From G963708325 sp963708325 (GTDB lineage Bacteria; Actinomycetota; Thermoleophilia; Solirubrobacterales; 70-9): 64,000 bases of DNA. The DNA is taken from the NCBI GenBank assembly GCA_963708325.1, contig OY970203.1, forward strand, positions 2,294,001 through 2,358,000, in the 5' to 3' direction. A program made the translations under genes and the position numbers. Positions 50,963-59,090 of the stretch are shown here, piece after piece. The notes under the pieces were generated by a model. That model was not told where the DNA came from. It ran no database searches and worked only from the letters and a program-made list of their open reading frames with translations. Each line of letters starts with the position of its first letter. Within the stretch, counting starts at the first letter, position 1.

Positions 50963-53236
50963 TCAGGCGTCGAAGGCGAGCCGGGCGCCGTTTCGGTTGC
51001 CGTAGCGGTCGCGGGCGGCGCCGGCGGTCACCCGCACGCGCGCTCCCGCCGGCGCCGCCGTCTCGAAGCGGCCGCCGGGGCCGGCGCCGACGGTCACCGC
51101 CTGGCCGTCTATACGGAAGGTGACGCGTCCCGCGCGAGCCTGCCGAGGGCGGTAGGTGAGATCGGCGCCGGAGTCCGGCGGCTCGTCGCCGACGGCCTCG
51201 TGGACGTTGGCTCGCGGATAGTCGAGTACGACCGCGACCCTGCCGGCCGGCGCCGAGACGCGGCGCACGGCGAGCGCGCGCGATTCGCGCAGTCGGAACG
51301 CGTGCGATACGAGGCGGTAGCGATTGGCCCGGATCGTGAAGCGGTAGAGGCCGGGCGCGGCGTCGAGCGGTGGCTCCCACTTCGCCCGGTAGACACCGTT
51401 GTCGTCCACCGTCCAGAGGATGTCGAGCCCGAGGTCGGTGGAGACGGTCCGCCAGCTACCCGCGGTGCGTCGCTGGATGCGCACGAACGCGCGATCGAGC
51501 GGTCGGTCCAGCCCCCGATCGCCGCCCTGCCAGGAGAACGTCGGGTGTCGCAGGCGCCCGGTGGGGGACCGAGGTTGCGCGAGTGGATGACCGTTGGCGG
51601 CGCCGGGCCCGAAGCGCGATGCGTTCGCGGCCACTCCGTTGCGAGGGTCGTACGGGTACGCCGGCACGCTGGGCTGGCCGAGGGCGAGGCGGTGGGTGAG
51701 CCCGACCAGGGCCTCCTGAAGGGCGACCGAGCTGGCCCGCCCGTAGACCGTGGCGGCGCCCTCGTAGTGCTGGGCGTCGTATTCCTCGGGCGTCGTGAAG
51801 TAGTCGGCGTACTCGTTGGCGAGCCCGGAGATCACGGCGCGCGTCACCCCGGTCCCGGTGGCGGCGGTCTTCACCGCGCTGCGCACCCGCCGGCCCATGC
51901 CCTCGGTCATCTCGCCGGGGATCGAGACGATCAGGCGGCTGCCGGCGCGCAGCGCGACCAGCGGCACGGCCGCGGGCACGTCGAGGTCGATCGGCGCCAC
52001 CTCCTTGTCTCCCTGGGGGCCGCTGCCGGTGGGCATGTGCTGGCCCTCGAAGGGGACGTGCGTGAGGTCGAACAGCGGGCCGCGGCCCTCCTCCGAGCCC
52101 GTGAACTCGGCCAGCCCGAAGCGGGCCATGTCGTCGACCGGGCCGGCGGCGGTGTCCTGGCCGCAGAAGCACATCCGCGTCCAGCGCAAGTCGAGGGCGG
52201 GCGAGCCGGTCATCTGCCCGCCGGCGCGGCGCCACGCCCTGAGGAAGGCATCCGCCTCGAGCCTGCCCACCCGCTCGGCGGCCGCCGGGCCGGAGCGGTC
52301 CAGCCCGGCCGACATGTCGCCCTCGTCCGTGTTGCCGTAGACGTCCACGACCTGCTGGCGCGCGGGCGCGCCGCCGGCGCGGCGGATCGCCCGCTCCACG
52401 GTCTTGGTGGCGGCGCCGTGGTGGTCCTCGTTGTAGTAGGTGAACTGGAACTTGTTCACGGTGCCGTGGTCGGCGAAGGTGGACCACATCCCGACCGGCA
52501 CCGAGCGCCCGCCGATCGTCTTGTCGACCCGCAGCACGTTCACCTGCGGGTCGATCGTGTGGATCGGCCCCTTCGGGTCCTGCGACGGGCTGCCGCTGCC
52601 GTAGCCCTCGTGGATCCCGTGGTCGTAGAGGTGGGCCTCGATCGAGCGGTTGCGGGTCAGGTGGTCGATCGTCGAATAGCCCCAGCCGAGCCTGCCCGGC
52701 CCCAGGTTGGCGTCGGCCCGCCGGATCGCCCGGGCCAGCCGCCGGACCATGAACACGTACAGCTGCGGGTCGAGCGAGCCGGTGACGTCGAAGTCGGTCG
52801 GCGAGTTGATCGACATGAAGACTGTGTTGAAGGTGGAGAAGTTGTAGAAGCCGGTCGGCGCCGCGTGCGTGTGCGAGGCGGAGTCGAGGACGTTTTGCTG
52901 CGAGAAGCCGATGTCGCGGTCGCGGCGGGCGGCGGCGGCCATCATCCCGCCGGGGATGCCGTTGAGGTCCTCGGCGACGAGCGCCACCTTGCGGTCGCCC
53001 TTCTTCAACACGATCACCCGCGCCCACAGGCGCGTGTGCTGCCCGGTGACGACCCCGTCCGAGCGCACCCAGCCCATCATGTAGTAGCCGGTCGGCGGCG
53101 TGATATCGGCCCGCCCGACACCGACCTGGAGGCCCGGCGACGCCGACGCGGGCGCCGGCAGCGCGACGGCGGCCGCGCAGCAGGCTGCCGCCACGATCAG
53201 CGCCGTCCTCCCTCGGATCAGAGCGATTCGTCCCAC
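50963..53236 (-). CDS. Secreted neutral/alkaline ceramidase-like protein
   Basis: A 757-residue exported protein. After a signal peptide (TALIVAAACCAAAVALPAPASA) come segments of the neutral ceramidase family: GRADITPP, SASHTHAAPTGF (metal-site histidines), a later NTDEGDMSAG, and NEYADYFTTPEEYDAQHYEGA near the middle, which matches the ceramidase zinc/active-site region. The C-terminal half adds an Ig-like domain. Neutral ceramidases release fatty acid from ceramide; actinobacterial relatives may act on other acyl amides. GTG 53236 is used so that the gene does not run into the tRNA. Confidence 0.75.
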   Translation of the reverse strand: MGRIALIRGRTALIVAAACCAAAVALPAPASASPGLQVGVGRADITPPTGYYMMGWVRSDGVVTGQHTRLWARVIVLKKGDRKVALVAEDLNGIPGGMMAAAARRDRDIGFSQQNVLDSASHTHAAPTGFYNFSTFNTVFMSINSPTDFDVTGSLDPQLYVFMVRRLARAIRRADANLGPGRLGWGYSTIDHLTRNRSIEAHLYDHGIHEGYGSGSPSQDPKGPIHTIDPQVNVLRVDKTIGGRSVPVGMWSTFADHGTVNKFQFTYYNEDHHGAATKTVERAIRRAGGAPARQQVVDVYGNTDEGDMSAGLDRSGPAAAERVGRLEADAFLRAWRRAGGQMTGSPALDLRWTRMCFCGQDTAAGPVDDMARFGLAEFTGSEEGRGPLFDLTHVPFEGQHMPTGSGPQGDKEVAPIDLDVPAAVPLVALRAGSRLIVSIPGEMTEGMGRRVRSAVKTAATGTGVTRAVISGLANEYADYFTTPEEYDAQHYEGAATVYGRASSVALQEALVGLTHRLALGQPSVPAYPYDPRNGVAANASRFGPGAANGHPLAQPRSPTGRLRHPTFSWQGGDRGLDRPLDRAFVRIQRRTAGSWRTVSTDLGLDILWTVDDNGVYRAKWEPPLDAAPGLYRFTIRANRYRLVSHAFRLRESRALAVRRVSAPAGRVAVVLDYPRANVHEAVGDEPPDSGADLTYRPRQARAGRVTFRIDGQAVTVGAGPGGRFETAAPAGARVRVTAGAARDRYGNRNGARLAFDA

Positions 53237-53322
53237 GCCGCGGCCGAGGGTAGCCGGGCCGCGCTCGCGGCGCGCCGATGCTCTGTCGAAGATCGGTGAC
53301 CGGATGCGCGCGGCAGCCGCCA

Positions 53323-53395
53323 CGCCCCCGGGAGGGATCGAACCTCCGACCCGCTGCTTAGAAGGCAGCCGCTCTATCCACTGAGCTACGGGGGC
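53323..53395 (-). tRNA. tRNA-Arg (UCU)
   Basis: Read on the minus strand: acceptor GCCCCCG/CGGGGGC, D stem GCTC/GAGC, anticodon stem GCTGC/GCAGC with loop CTTCTAA (anticodon TCT), T stem GGAGG/CCTCC with TTCGATC. All stems pair. CCA is not encoded. It sits 87 bases upstream of the ceramidase-like start. Confidence 0.95.
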
Positions 53396-53424
53396 CTCGC
53401 AGGTCCCAGCGTAGCGTCACGCTC

Positions 53425-54432
53425 CTACGGCGCCGCGGCGGCGCGTTCGGGCGCGCCTGCGCCCAGGGCGGGAAGCACGTGCTGGCGGTAAACGTCGATC
53501 GCGCCGTGCGGGTCGGCGCCCGAGTTGTTCATCAGCACCACGGTGGTCGCGCCCATCCGCTCGACCTCGCGGATCCGCTCGGCGTGCGCGTCGGGATCGG
53601 CGGAGACGATGAAGCTCTGCTTCAGGTCGTCGTCCGAGATCTGGCGCTCGCCCTCGGCGTACATCGCCTGCGGGTCGTGCCAGTCGTCGGTGTAGAACTC
53701 GTCCGGCTGGGCGCCCTTCCAGACGCGGACGCCCTCCAGCGCGGCGTCGTCGTCGGGCGCCCACGAGAAGCCGATCTGCAGCAGAACCTCTCCCGGCTCG
53801 CGCCCCGCGTCCTCCGCGGCTGAGCGGTAGGCGTCGATCACCTCCGGCGCGGACTCGGGGTCGGCGAGGGTCCACAGCCCGTCGCCGCGGCGGCCGGCGA
53901 CGGCCGCCGCCTGCGGCCCGAAGGCCGAGACGTAGATCGGAGGCCGGCGATCGGGGCGGGTGTGCAGGTAGGCGGCGTCGGTCGCGAAATGGCTCCCCCG
54001 TCTGCTCAGTCTTTCGCCGTCGAAGAGCCCGCGGATGATCTCCAGCGCCTCCTCCATGCGGTCGATCTGCTCGCCGACCGCGGGCCAGGGCGCGCCGAGC
54101 GGAGACTCGTTCAGCGACTCGCCCGAGCCGAAGCCGAGGTAGGGACGACCCGGGAACATGCACTCCAGCGTCGCCCACGCCTGCGCGATCAGCGCCGGGT
54201 GATAGCGCGGGCCGGCCGGGGTGACCCCGGTGCCGATCGGTACCCGGTTGGTCGCCTGCGCCGCCGCGCCGAGCCAGACCCAGGCGTGGCCGGACTCGCC
54301 GCCCTCCCACCAGGGCTGCAGGTGGTCCGAGCAGCCGATTCCGTCGAACCCGGCCTGCTCGGCCTCGACGGCCTGACGCAGCAGGTCCTGCGGCGTGAAC
54401 TGCTCGTGGGCGCAGAAGTGGAAGTAGCGCAT
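53425..54432 (-). CDS. F420-dependent luciferase-like oxidoreductase
   Basis: A 335-residue LLM-class enzyme. N-terminal GIGCSDHLQPWWEGGESGHAW (F420-binding branch with SDHxQPW), FPGRPYLGFGSGESLNE near 95 and the PPIYVSAFGPQAAAVAGRRGD strand are typical of the F420-dependent glucose-6-phosphate dehydrogenase-like group. It reduces or oxidises a small substrate using F420, not FMN. The natural substrate is unknown. Starts 91 bases from a divergent channel-like gene. Confidence 0.87.
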   Translation of the reverse strand: MRYFHFCAHEQFTPQDLLRQAVEAEQAGFDGIGCSDHLQPWWEGGESGHAWVWLGAAAQATNRVPIGTGVTPAGPRYHPALIAQAWATLECMFPGRPYLGFGSGESLNESPLGAPWPAVGEQIDRMEEALEIIRGLFDGERLSRRGSHFATDAAYLHTRPDRRPPIYVSAFGPQAAAVAGRRGDGLWTLADPESAPEVIDAYRSAAEDAGREPGEVLLQIGFSWAPDDDAALEGVRVWKGAQPDEFYTDDWHDPQAMYAEGERQISDDDLKQSFIVSADPDAHAERIREVERMGATTVVLMNNSGADPHGAIDVYRQHVLPALGAGAPERAAAAP

Positions 54433-54523
54433 CGCTGCCCCTGTACCCGCCGCCTGCTGCCTTTAGTCCGAACGTGCAGCGCGGGCGCTCCGGCCGACGC
54501 CGGACCGGCCGTACAGTTCCCGC

Positions 54524-55645
54524 GTGGCCCTCGCCCGCCTGATCGTAGGCATTGCCGGCGTCGCCCTGGTTGGGCTGATGGTCGCGGAGGTGTTCTTCGC
54601 CTTTCTGATGCCGCGCAGGGTGAAGCGCTCGCCGCGGATCGCCCGGCGGGCATGGACGGTCGCGTGGCAGCCGTGGCGGCGTCTGGCCGCGCGCCTGTCA
54701 CCCGGGTCTGAGGACACGATGCTCGGCCTCTACGGCCCGCTCGGGCTGGTCGGCATCCTCGTGGTCTGGGCGCTCGGCGTCGTGCTCGGTTTCGCGATGC
54801 TGCAGTGGGCGCTCGGCTCCGACCTCGGCGCGGGCGGGCAGAAGGTCGGCTTTCTCGAGGACGCCTACTTCAGCGCCGGCGGCTTTCTCGACGCCTCGAC
54901 CGAGTTCGCGCCGCACGGAGCGTCGGCCAAGCTCGCCTTCATCGCCGAGGTCGCGATCGGCTTCGGCGTGATCTTCATCGTGATCGGCTACCTGCCGGCG
55001 CTGTTCCAGTCCTTCTCGCGGCGGGAGGTCGCGGTCTCCCAGCTGGACCCCCGCGCGGGCTCGCCGCCCACGGCCGGGGCGCTGCTGCTGCGATCGGCGA
55101 CGCTGCAGGGCTGGGAGGATCTCGACGACTACCTGTCCCAGTGGGAGGAGTGGGCGGCGGAGCTGATGGAGACCCACCTCTCATACCCGGCGCTGGCCTT
55201 CTTTCGCTCCCAGCACGTCAACCAGAACTGGCTGTCGGCGCTGACCTGCGTGCTCGACGCCGGCGCATTCGCGATGGCGTCGGCGCCGCCGGGAGCGCCC
55301 ACCGAGGGCGCCCAACTCAGCTTCGCGATCGGCCGCCACGCCCTCGCCGACCTCGGCCTCACCTTCAACGCCAGGCCCCGTCCGCCCGAGAGCGATCGGC
55401 TCGGCGACGCCCAGCTGGTCGAGCTTCGCGCCCGGCTGGAGGCCGAGGGTCTCGAGCTGGCCGATCCCGAGCCGGCGACGGCGAGGCTGGCGAAGCTGCG
55501 GGCCAGCTACGAGCCCTTGGCGGCGGCCCTCGGCGGGGTCCTGGCGCTGCCGCTGCCCGCCTGGATACCGGTGGACGACGCCTCCACCAACTGGCGCCGC
55601 CACGTCCGTGCCGCCCATCGCTCCGGCGAAGGCCACGACGCTTGA
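54524..55645 (+). CDS. Membrane protein resembling a two-helix potassium channel without selectivity filter
   Basis: A 373-residue protein with three to four membrane helices. Helix 2 is followed by DAYFSAGGFLDASTEFAPHG and a helix, in the position of a channel pore loop, but the TxGYG filter is absent (residues read DASTEF). A long cytoplasmic domain follows (VSQLDPRAGSPPTAGALLLR and WEDLDDYLSQWEEWAAELME). Relatives in actinobacteria are annotated as ion-channel-like. Conduction of K+ is unlikely without the filter. Confidence 0.6.
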   Translation: MALARLIVGIAGVALVGLMVAEVFFAFLMPRRVKRSPRIARRAWTVAWQPWRRLAARLSPGSEDTMLGLYGPLGLVGILVVWALGVVLGFAMLQWALGSDLGAGGQKVGFLEDAYFSAGGFLDASTEFAPHGASAKLAFIAEVAIGFGVIFIVIGYLPALFQSFSRREVAVSQLDPRAGSPPTAGALLLRSATLQGWEDLDDYLSQWEEWAAELMETHLSYPALAFFRSQHVNQNWLSALTCVLDAGAFAMASAPPGAPTEGAQLSFAIGRHALADLGLTFNARPRPPESDRLGDAQLVELRARLEAEGLELADPEPATARLAKLRASYEPLAAALGGVLALPLPAWIPVDDASTNWRRHVRAAHRSGEGHDA

Positions 55646-55746
55646 CCGCGAGGGCGGCGCTGAGCTAACTTCGGTCGTGCAAATTGCGGCCGTCGGCAGG
55701 TCGCGACGCGTGGCTGCCTGCCGGGTCGCCGGTTCGGAGGTTCGAC

Positions 55747-56364
55747 ATGGCTTGGAAGATTTCCGGCACCTACCTGGCAAGCTGTTCGTGCTCGCTCATC
55801 TGTCCCTGTCCGGTCGATCAGCCACCGACCGGGCCCGACGGCCAGTGCAGGGGCGCAGCCGTCTTCCAGGTGAGCGCGGGGAACCTCGACGACCTCGACC
55901 TCTCCGGAGCCGACTTTGCCTTCTACAACATGTTTCCCTCCAATCTCAGCTCGGGCAACTGGAAGGTCGGAATCGTCGTCACCGATTCCGCAACCGACGA
56001 CCAGGCCGCTGCGATCGAGCGGATCCTCAAGGGCGAGGAGGGCGGCCCGTTCGGCGACTTCGCGAACTTCTACGGCGAGTGGCTCGGCACTGAGCGCGAC
56101 ACGATCGCCTTCTCCGGCGGCGACAAACCGTCGGCGACGATTGGAGACGCCACCTCGATCGACTTCGAGCCGCTCGAGGCGCCTGACGGCGGGCACACCA
56201 CGGTGAAGGGGGCGATGTTCGGCTTCGCCCCCGAATACCGGGTCGGCAACGCGCCGGGCAAGTCCGATCGCTTTGGGCTCAGCTACGAGCCCATCTACGG
56301 CGAGACCGCCGACTACGAGTTCTCGACCGAACAGGCCGAAGGGGACGTCAAGGGACGCGTTTGA
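55747..56364 (+). CDS. DUF1326-family protein
   Basis: A 205-residue cytoplasmic protein of DUF1326, recognised by the N-terminal KISGTYLASCSCSLICPCPVD with four to five cysteines (CSCS, CPCP), which looks like a metal site, and FNYNMF-like FYNMFPSNLSSGNWKVG. The ATG at 55747 is the first start before this cluster. DUF1326 genes are typically next to DUF2182 genes, as here, pointing to a joint role, possibly metal handling (inference). Confidence 0.85.
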   Translation: MAWKISGTYLASCSCSLICPCPVDQPPTGPDGQCRGAAVFQVSAGNLDDLDLSGADFAFYNMFPSNLSSGNWKVGIVVTDSATDDQAAAIERILKGEEGGPFGDFANFYGEWLGTERDTIAFSGGDKPSATIGDATSIDFEPLEAPDGGHTTVKGAMFGFAPEYRVGNAPGKSDRFGLSYEPIYGETADYEFSTEQAEGDVKGRV

Positions 56365-56399
56365 TCGTCCCGGCCGGCGCAGCGAACCGAGGAGGCTGA

Positions 56400-57314
56400 A
56401 TGGAGTCCGCACGCCTGCCGCGGGCGGCGAGCCCGTATGACCGCACCCGCGCCGCGCTGATCGCGCTGCTGGTCGTCCTGGCGCTCGTCGCCTGGGTGAT
56501 CACCGACGAGCGCATGGGGGGGATGGACGCCGGCCCGGGCACCGCGCTCGGCACGCTCGGATTCTTCATCACCGCCTGGGTGGTGATGATGGCGGCGATG
56601 ATGTTCCCCTCGATCGCGCCGATGGTGGTGATGTACCGGCGGATCCAGGAGGGCCGGCGCGAGAAGGGACAGGCGCAGGTGGGCGCGACGGCGCTGTTCG
56701 TCGCCGGGTACCTGGTCTCGTGGACGCTCGCCGGCCTGGTCGGCTACGCGATCTTCGACCTCACCCGCTCGCTGCACATCGACGCGCTCTCCTGGGATCG
56801 CGGCGGCCCGTATCTCGCCGGCGCCGTGATCGTGGCGGCCGGCCTCTATCAGCTGACACCGCTCAAGGATGCCTGCCTGACGAAGTGCCGCAGTCCGATG
56901 ATGTTCCTGATGACCCGCTGGAAGCCGGGTCGCTCGGGCGCGCTGCGGATGGGGATCGAGCACGGCGGCTGGTGCGTGGGCTGCTGCTGGGGGCTGATGG
57001 CGGCGCTGTTCGGGCTCGGGATCATGAGCGTCGGCTGGATGATCTTCGTCGCCGCCCTGATCGCGATCGAGAAGATGCTCCCCTGGAAGCTGCTCGCGAA
57101 CCGCGGCATCGCCGTCCTGCTGATCGCGCTGGGTCTCTCCGTGGCGCTGTTCCCCGAGAGCGTGCCCGGGCTGACGATCCCGGGCTCGCCGGAGGCCCGC
57201 CGGGCCATGCAGTCGATGGGGATGGACGAGGGCGGCGGCGCGATGAAGGAACAGGGCGGCGCGATGAAGGACCAGGGCGGCGCGATGAAGGACCAGGGCG
57301 GCGCGATGCCCTGA
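56400..57314 (+). CDS. DUF2182 membrane protein with Met-containing C-terminal repeats
   Basis: A 304-residue protein with about seven membrane helices. The DUF2182 signature lies in KDACLTKCRSPMMFLMTRW and IEHGGWCVGCCWGLMAALFG, with Cys and His residues that could bind metal. Helix 2 is Met-rich (MMAAMMFPSIAPMVVMY). The cytoplasmic or periplasmic tail ends with three GGAMKxQ repeats. It lies 35 bases after the DUF1326 gene in an apparent operon. Confidence 0.85.
   Translation: MESARLPRAASPYDRTRAALIALLVVLALVAWVITDERMGGMDAGPGTALGTLGFFITAWVVMMAAMMFPSIAPMVVMYRRIQEGRREKGQAQVGATALFVAGYLVSWTLAGLVGYAIFDLTRSLHIDALSWDRGGPYLAGAVIVAAGLYQLTPLKDACLTKCRSPMMFLMTRWKPGRSGALRMGIEHGGWCVGCCWGLMAALFGLGIMSVGWMIFVAALIAIEKMLPWKLLANRGIAVLLIALGLSVALFPESVPGLTIPGSPEARRAMQSMGMDEGGGAMKEQGGAMKDQGGAMKDQGGAMP
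57230..57310 (+). repeat. Tandem 21-bp repeats encoding GGAMKxQ
   Basis: Three and a half copies of a unit reading GGCGGCGCGATGAAGGAxCA encode GGAMKEQ, GGAMKDQ, GGAMKDQ and GGAMP at the 3' end of the DUF2182 gene. Nearly identical copies suggest recent slippage. Confidence 0.8.
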
Positions 57315-57348
57315 GGGGGTAGGCGGAGCCGCTAGATTGGGATCGCGC

Positions 57349-57422
57349 GGTGAGCGTAGCTCAGCTGGTAGAGCTCCTGGTTGTGGTCCAGGCGGTCGCC
57401 GGTTCGAATCCGGTCGCTCACC
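57349..57422 (+). tRNA. tRNA-His (GUG)
   Basis: Acceptor GTGAGCG/CGCTCAC, D stem GCTC/GAGC, anticodon stem CCTGG/CCAGG with loop TTGTGGT (anticodon GTG), T stem GCCGG/CCGGT-type pairing with TTCGAAT. G at 57349 and C at 57422 give the extra G-1:C73 pair that marks tRNA-His. Confidence 0.94.
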
Positions 57423-57437
57423 TTCTCGAATGCCCCG

Positions 57438-58103
57438 CTACGCATCGTTGGCAGCGGCCCGGGCCATGTGCCCTGCATAGACGAGCGCGAAGGTGTCGCC
57501 GAAGAGGTGCTCGGGCACGGCCTCGGGGTCGATCAGCCTGAATTGAGCCAAGCCTTGCGCAAGGCAGATGAAGGTCGTGGCTAGCTCCTCCGGGCTGCCA
57601 GACAGCGGTGGCGCCCCGAGCCGCTCGAGGCGCGCCGCGATCGCACGGCCGAGGGCCGCGCTCATGTCCTTCTGCCGCTTGGCATAGCGCCTGCGCAGCT
57701 TCGGATCGCGAACGGCCTGCGACCAGTACTCGAACTCGACCAGGAGAAGATCTCGCTGGCGCGTGAGCAGCTCGGTGAAGCGGCGGCTTGCCTCCGGTGC
57801 CATGTCCTGGTCCGCCGGCGCCGACTCGAGCAGCTCGATTGACTCGCGCCACGGTTTGTCGATCGATTCCTCGAGCAGGGCGAAGAAGAGATCGCCCTTG
57901 CTTTCGAAGTGCCAATAGAGGGCGCCTTTTGAATAGCCGGCGCGATCGGCGATCTCCTCGACGGATGCTTCCCGGTAGCCGCGCTCGGCGAAGACCTCGA
58001 CCGCAGCCTCGAGCAATGCCGCGCGACCGTCCCGCCTCTCGGCGCGAGCGGGGCGGGTGCGGCGGTCGATTCGGCCTGGTCTGCTGGCGGATCGTGTTTG
58101 CAT
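57438..58103 (-). CDS. TetR-family transcriptional regulator
   Basis: A 221-residue repressor. The N-terminal HTH is clear: ALLEAAVEVFAERGYREASVEEIADRAGYSKGALYWHFESKGDL (family pattern; about residues 28-71). The C-terminal helices (WSQAVRDPKLRRRYAKRQKDM) form the ligand/dimer domain. ATG at 58103 is chosen as the start just before a basic tail. It is divergent from the primase-like operon and presumably controls it and itself. Confidence 0.88.
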   Translation of the reverse strand: MQTRSASRPGRIDRRTRPARAERRDGRAALLEAAVEVFAERGYREASVEEIADRAGYSKGALYWHFESKGDLFFALLEESIDKPWRESIELLESAPADQDMAPEASRRFTELLTRQRDLLLVEFEYWSQAVRDPKLRRRYAKRQKDMSAALGRAIAARLERLGAPPLSGSPEELATTFICLAQGLAQFRLIDPEAVPEHLFGDTFALVYAGHMARAAANDA

Positions 58104-58145
58104 CAGCTGTGTTAGTGTACCCGACTGACCAACTGACCGGTAGGT
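58104..58145. promoter_or_regulatory. Divergent control region with repeated CTGACC
   Basis: CTGACC occurs at 58125-58130 and 58133-58138, the second running into ACCGGT, between the TetR gene and the divergent operon. Eight-base spacing and adjacency suggest the TetR operator. TACACT-like sequence lies near 58115 on the minus side and might be the -10 of the regulator gene. Confidence 0.45.
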
Positions 58146-58161
58146 ATGTACGGGAGGAGCC

Positions 58162-58251
58162 ATGTTGAGAACAAGAATCCGGCCCAGGATCGGATTGCTG
58201 GTCGCCCTCGCGGCGGCGTGCACCGCGACCAACCCATCGATCTTGGGGTGA
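58162..58251 (+). CDS. 29-residue leader ORF
   Basis: GGGAGGAGCC directly precedes the ATG, the best ribosome site in this region. The product starts MLRTRIRPRIGLLVALAAAC, like a truncated signal peptide. Its TGA overlaps the GTG of the next gene (GTGA), so translation of the primase-like protein is probably coupled to it. It could be a regulatory leader or the stub of a lost exported protein. Confidence 0.4.
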   Translation: MLRTRIRPRIGLLVALAAACTATNPSILG

Positions 58252-59090
58252 CGGCCGTGTCTCTCGCCGAGGCCAGAGCGGAGGAAATGCGAGACATCGG
58301 GGCCGATGACGCCGCCAACGAGCGCGTGGAGCAGGTGCTGCAGGTTGCGGCCGAGTTCTTCGAGGACTTCCTCTGGAACTCCGACAGCTGCCGGGCGGCT
58401 CGCGCCAGCCTCGCACGCAAAGGTGTTGATGAGCCGGCCCTGAGGGAGTTTCAGGTCGGATACGCGCCGATCGGCCCGAAGGAGCTGCTCGAGCACCTGG
58501 CCGAGCGGGGCTACGGTGCCGACGAGATTCAGGCCGCGGGGCTCGCGACCAGTTCGGCGCGAGGTCACCTGCACACGCACTTTCGCTCACGGGTGATGTT
58601 CCCGATCAGAGAAAGGCGAGGGTGCATCCTCGGCTTCGCCGGATTGGCAACCCATCTAGGTCCCTCCTGGCCGCTCTGGCAGGCCTCGCCTGACTGCGGG
58701 CTCTACCGCAGATCCGAGGCGATCTTCGGGCTCGACCAGGCGGCCGAAGCAATCGCTCGATCGGGCAAGGCGCTCCTCCTCAACGATTGCCTCGAGGTCC
58801 TGAAAGCGCACCAGCGGGGAGAGCGGGAAGCGGTTGCGGTGCACTCCGGCAGGATCAGCCAGGAGCAGCTGCGCCAGCTTGCCGCCGCGCTTCCGGATGG
58901 AACCAACAAGGTGGAGCTCGTCTTCGGCGAGGGGATGGGGCAGGACACGAAGCCCAGACAGACGCCGCTGAGGGCCGTCCCGCAACCGAGGCCGGCGGGC
59001 GAGGCGACACAGGTCGAGACAGTGGGCCCCGAACCCGAGTCCAGCCGCCGCCCGAGAAAGATGTCAAGCAACAGAAAGGAATCGTCATGA
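58248..59090 (+). CDS. DnaG-like primase-core protein with degenerate Toprim site
   Basis: A 280-residue protein. Residues about 40-200 match the DnaG catalytic core: RASLARKGVDEPALREFQVG, FRSRVMFPIRERRGCILGFAG and SEAIFGLDQAAEAI. In DnaG the next strand has VEGYxDV with a metal-binding Glu; here it reads LLLNDCLEVLKAHQRG, so that Glu is Asn. The zinc-finger and helicase-binding domains are missing. The C-terminal tail is charged and disordered. GTG 58248 overlaps the leader stop. Polymerisation seems unlikely. The TetR control and its position before two exported proteins are unusual for a primase. Confidence 0.65.
   Translation: MTAVSLAEARAEEMRDIGADDAANERVEQVLQVAAEFFEDFLWNSDSCRAARASLARKGVDEPALREFQVGYAPIGPKELLEHLAERGYGADEIQAAGLATSSARGHLHTHFRSRVMFPIRERRGCILGFAGLATHLGPSWPLWQASPDCGLYRRSEAIFGLDQAAEAIARSGKALLLNDCLEVLKAHQRGEREAVAVHSGRISQEQLRQLAAALPDGTNKVELVFGEGMGQDTKPRQTPLRAVPQPRPAGEATQVETVGPEPESSRRPRKMSSNRKESS

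Noticed and set aside
53236..53323. Upstream start for the ceramidase-like gene at 53323
   Set aside because: It would overlap the tRNA-Arg end and add a non-signal N-terminus.
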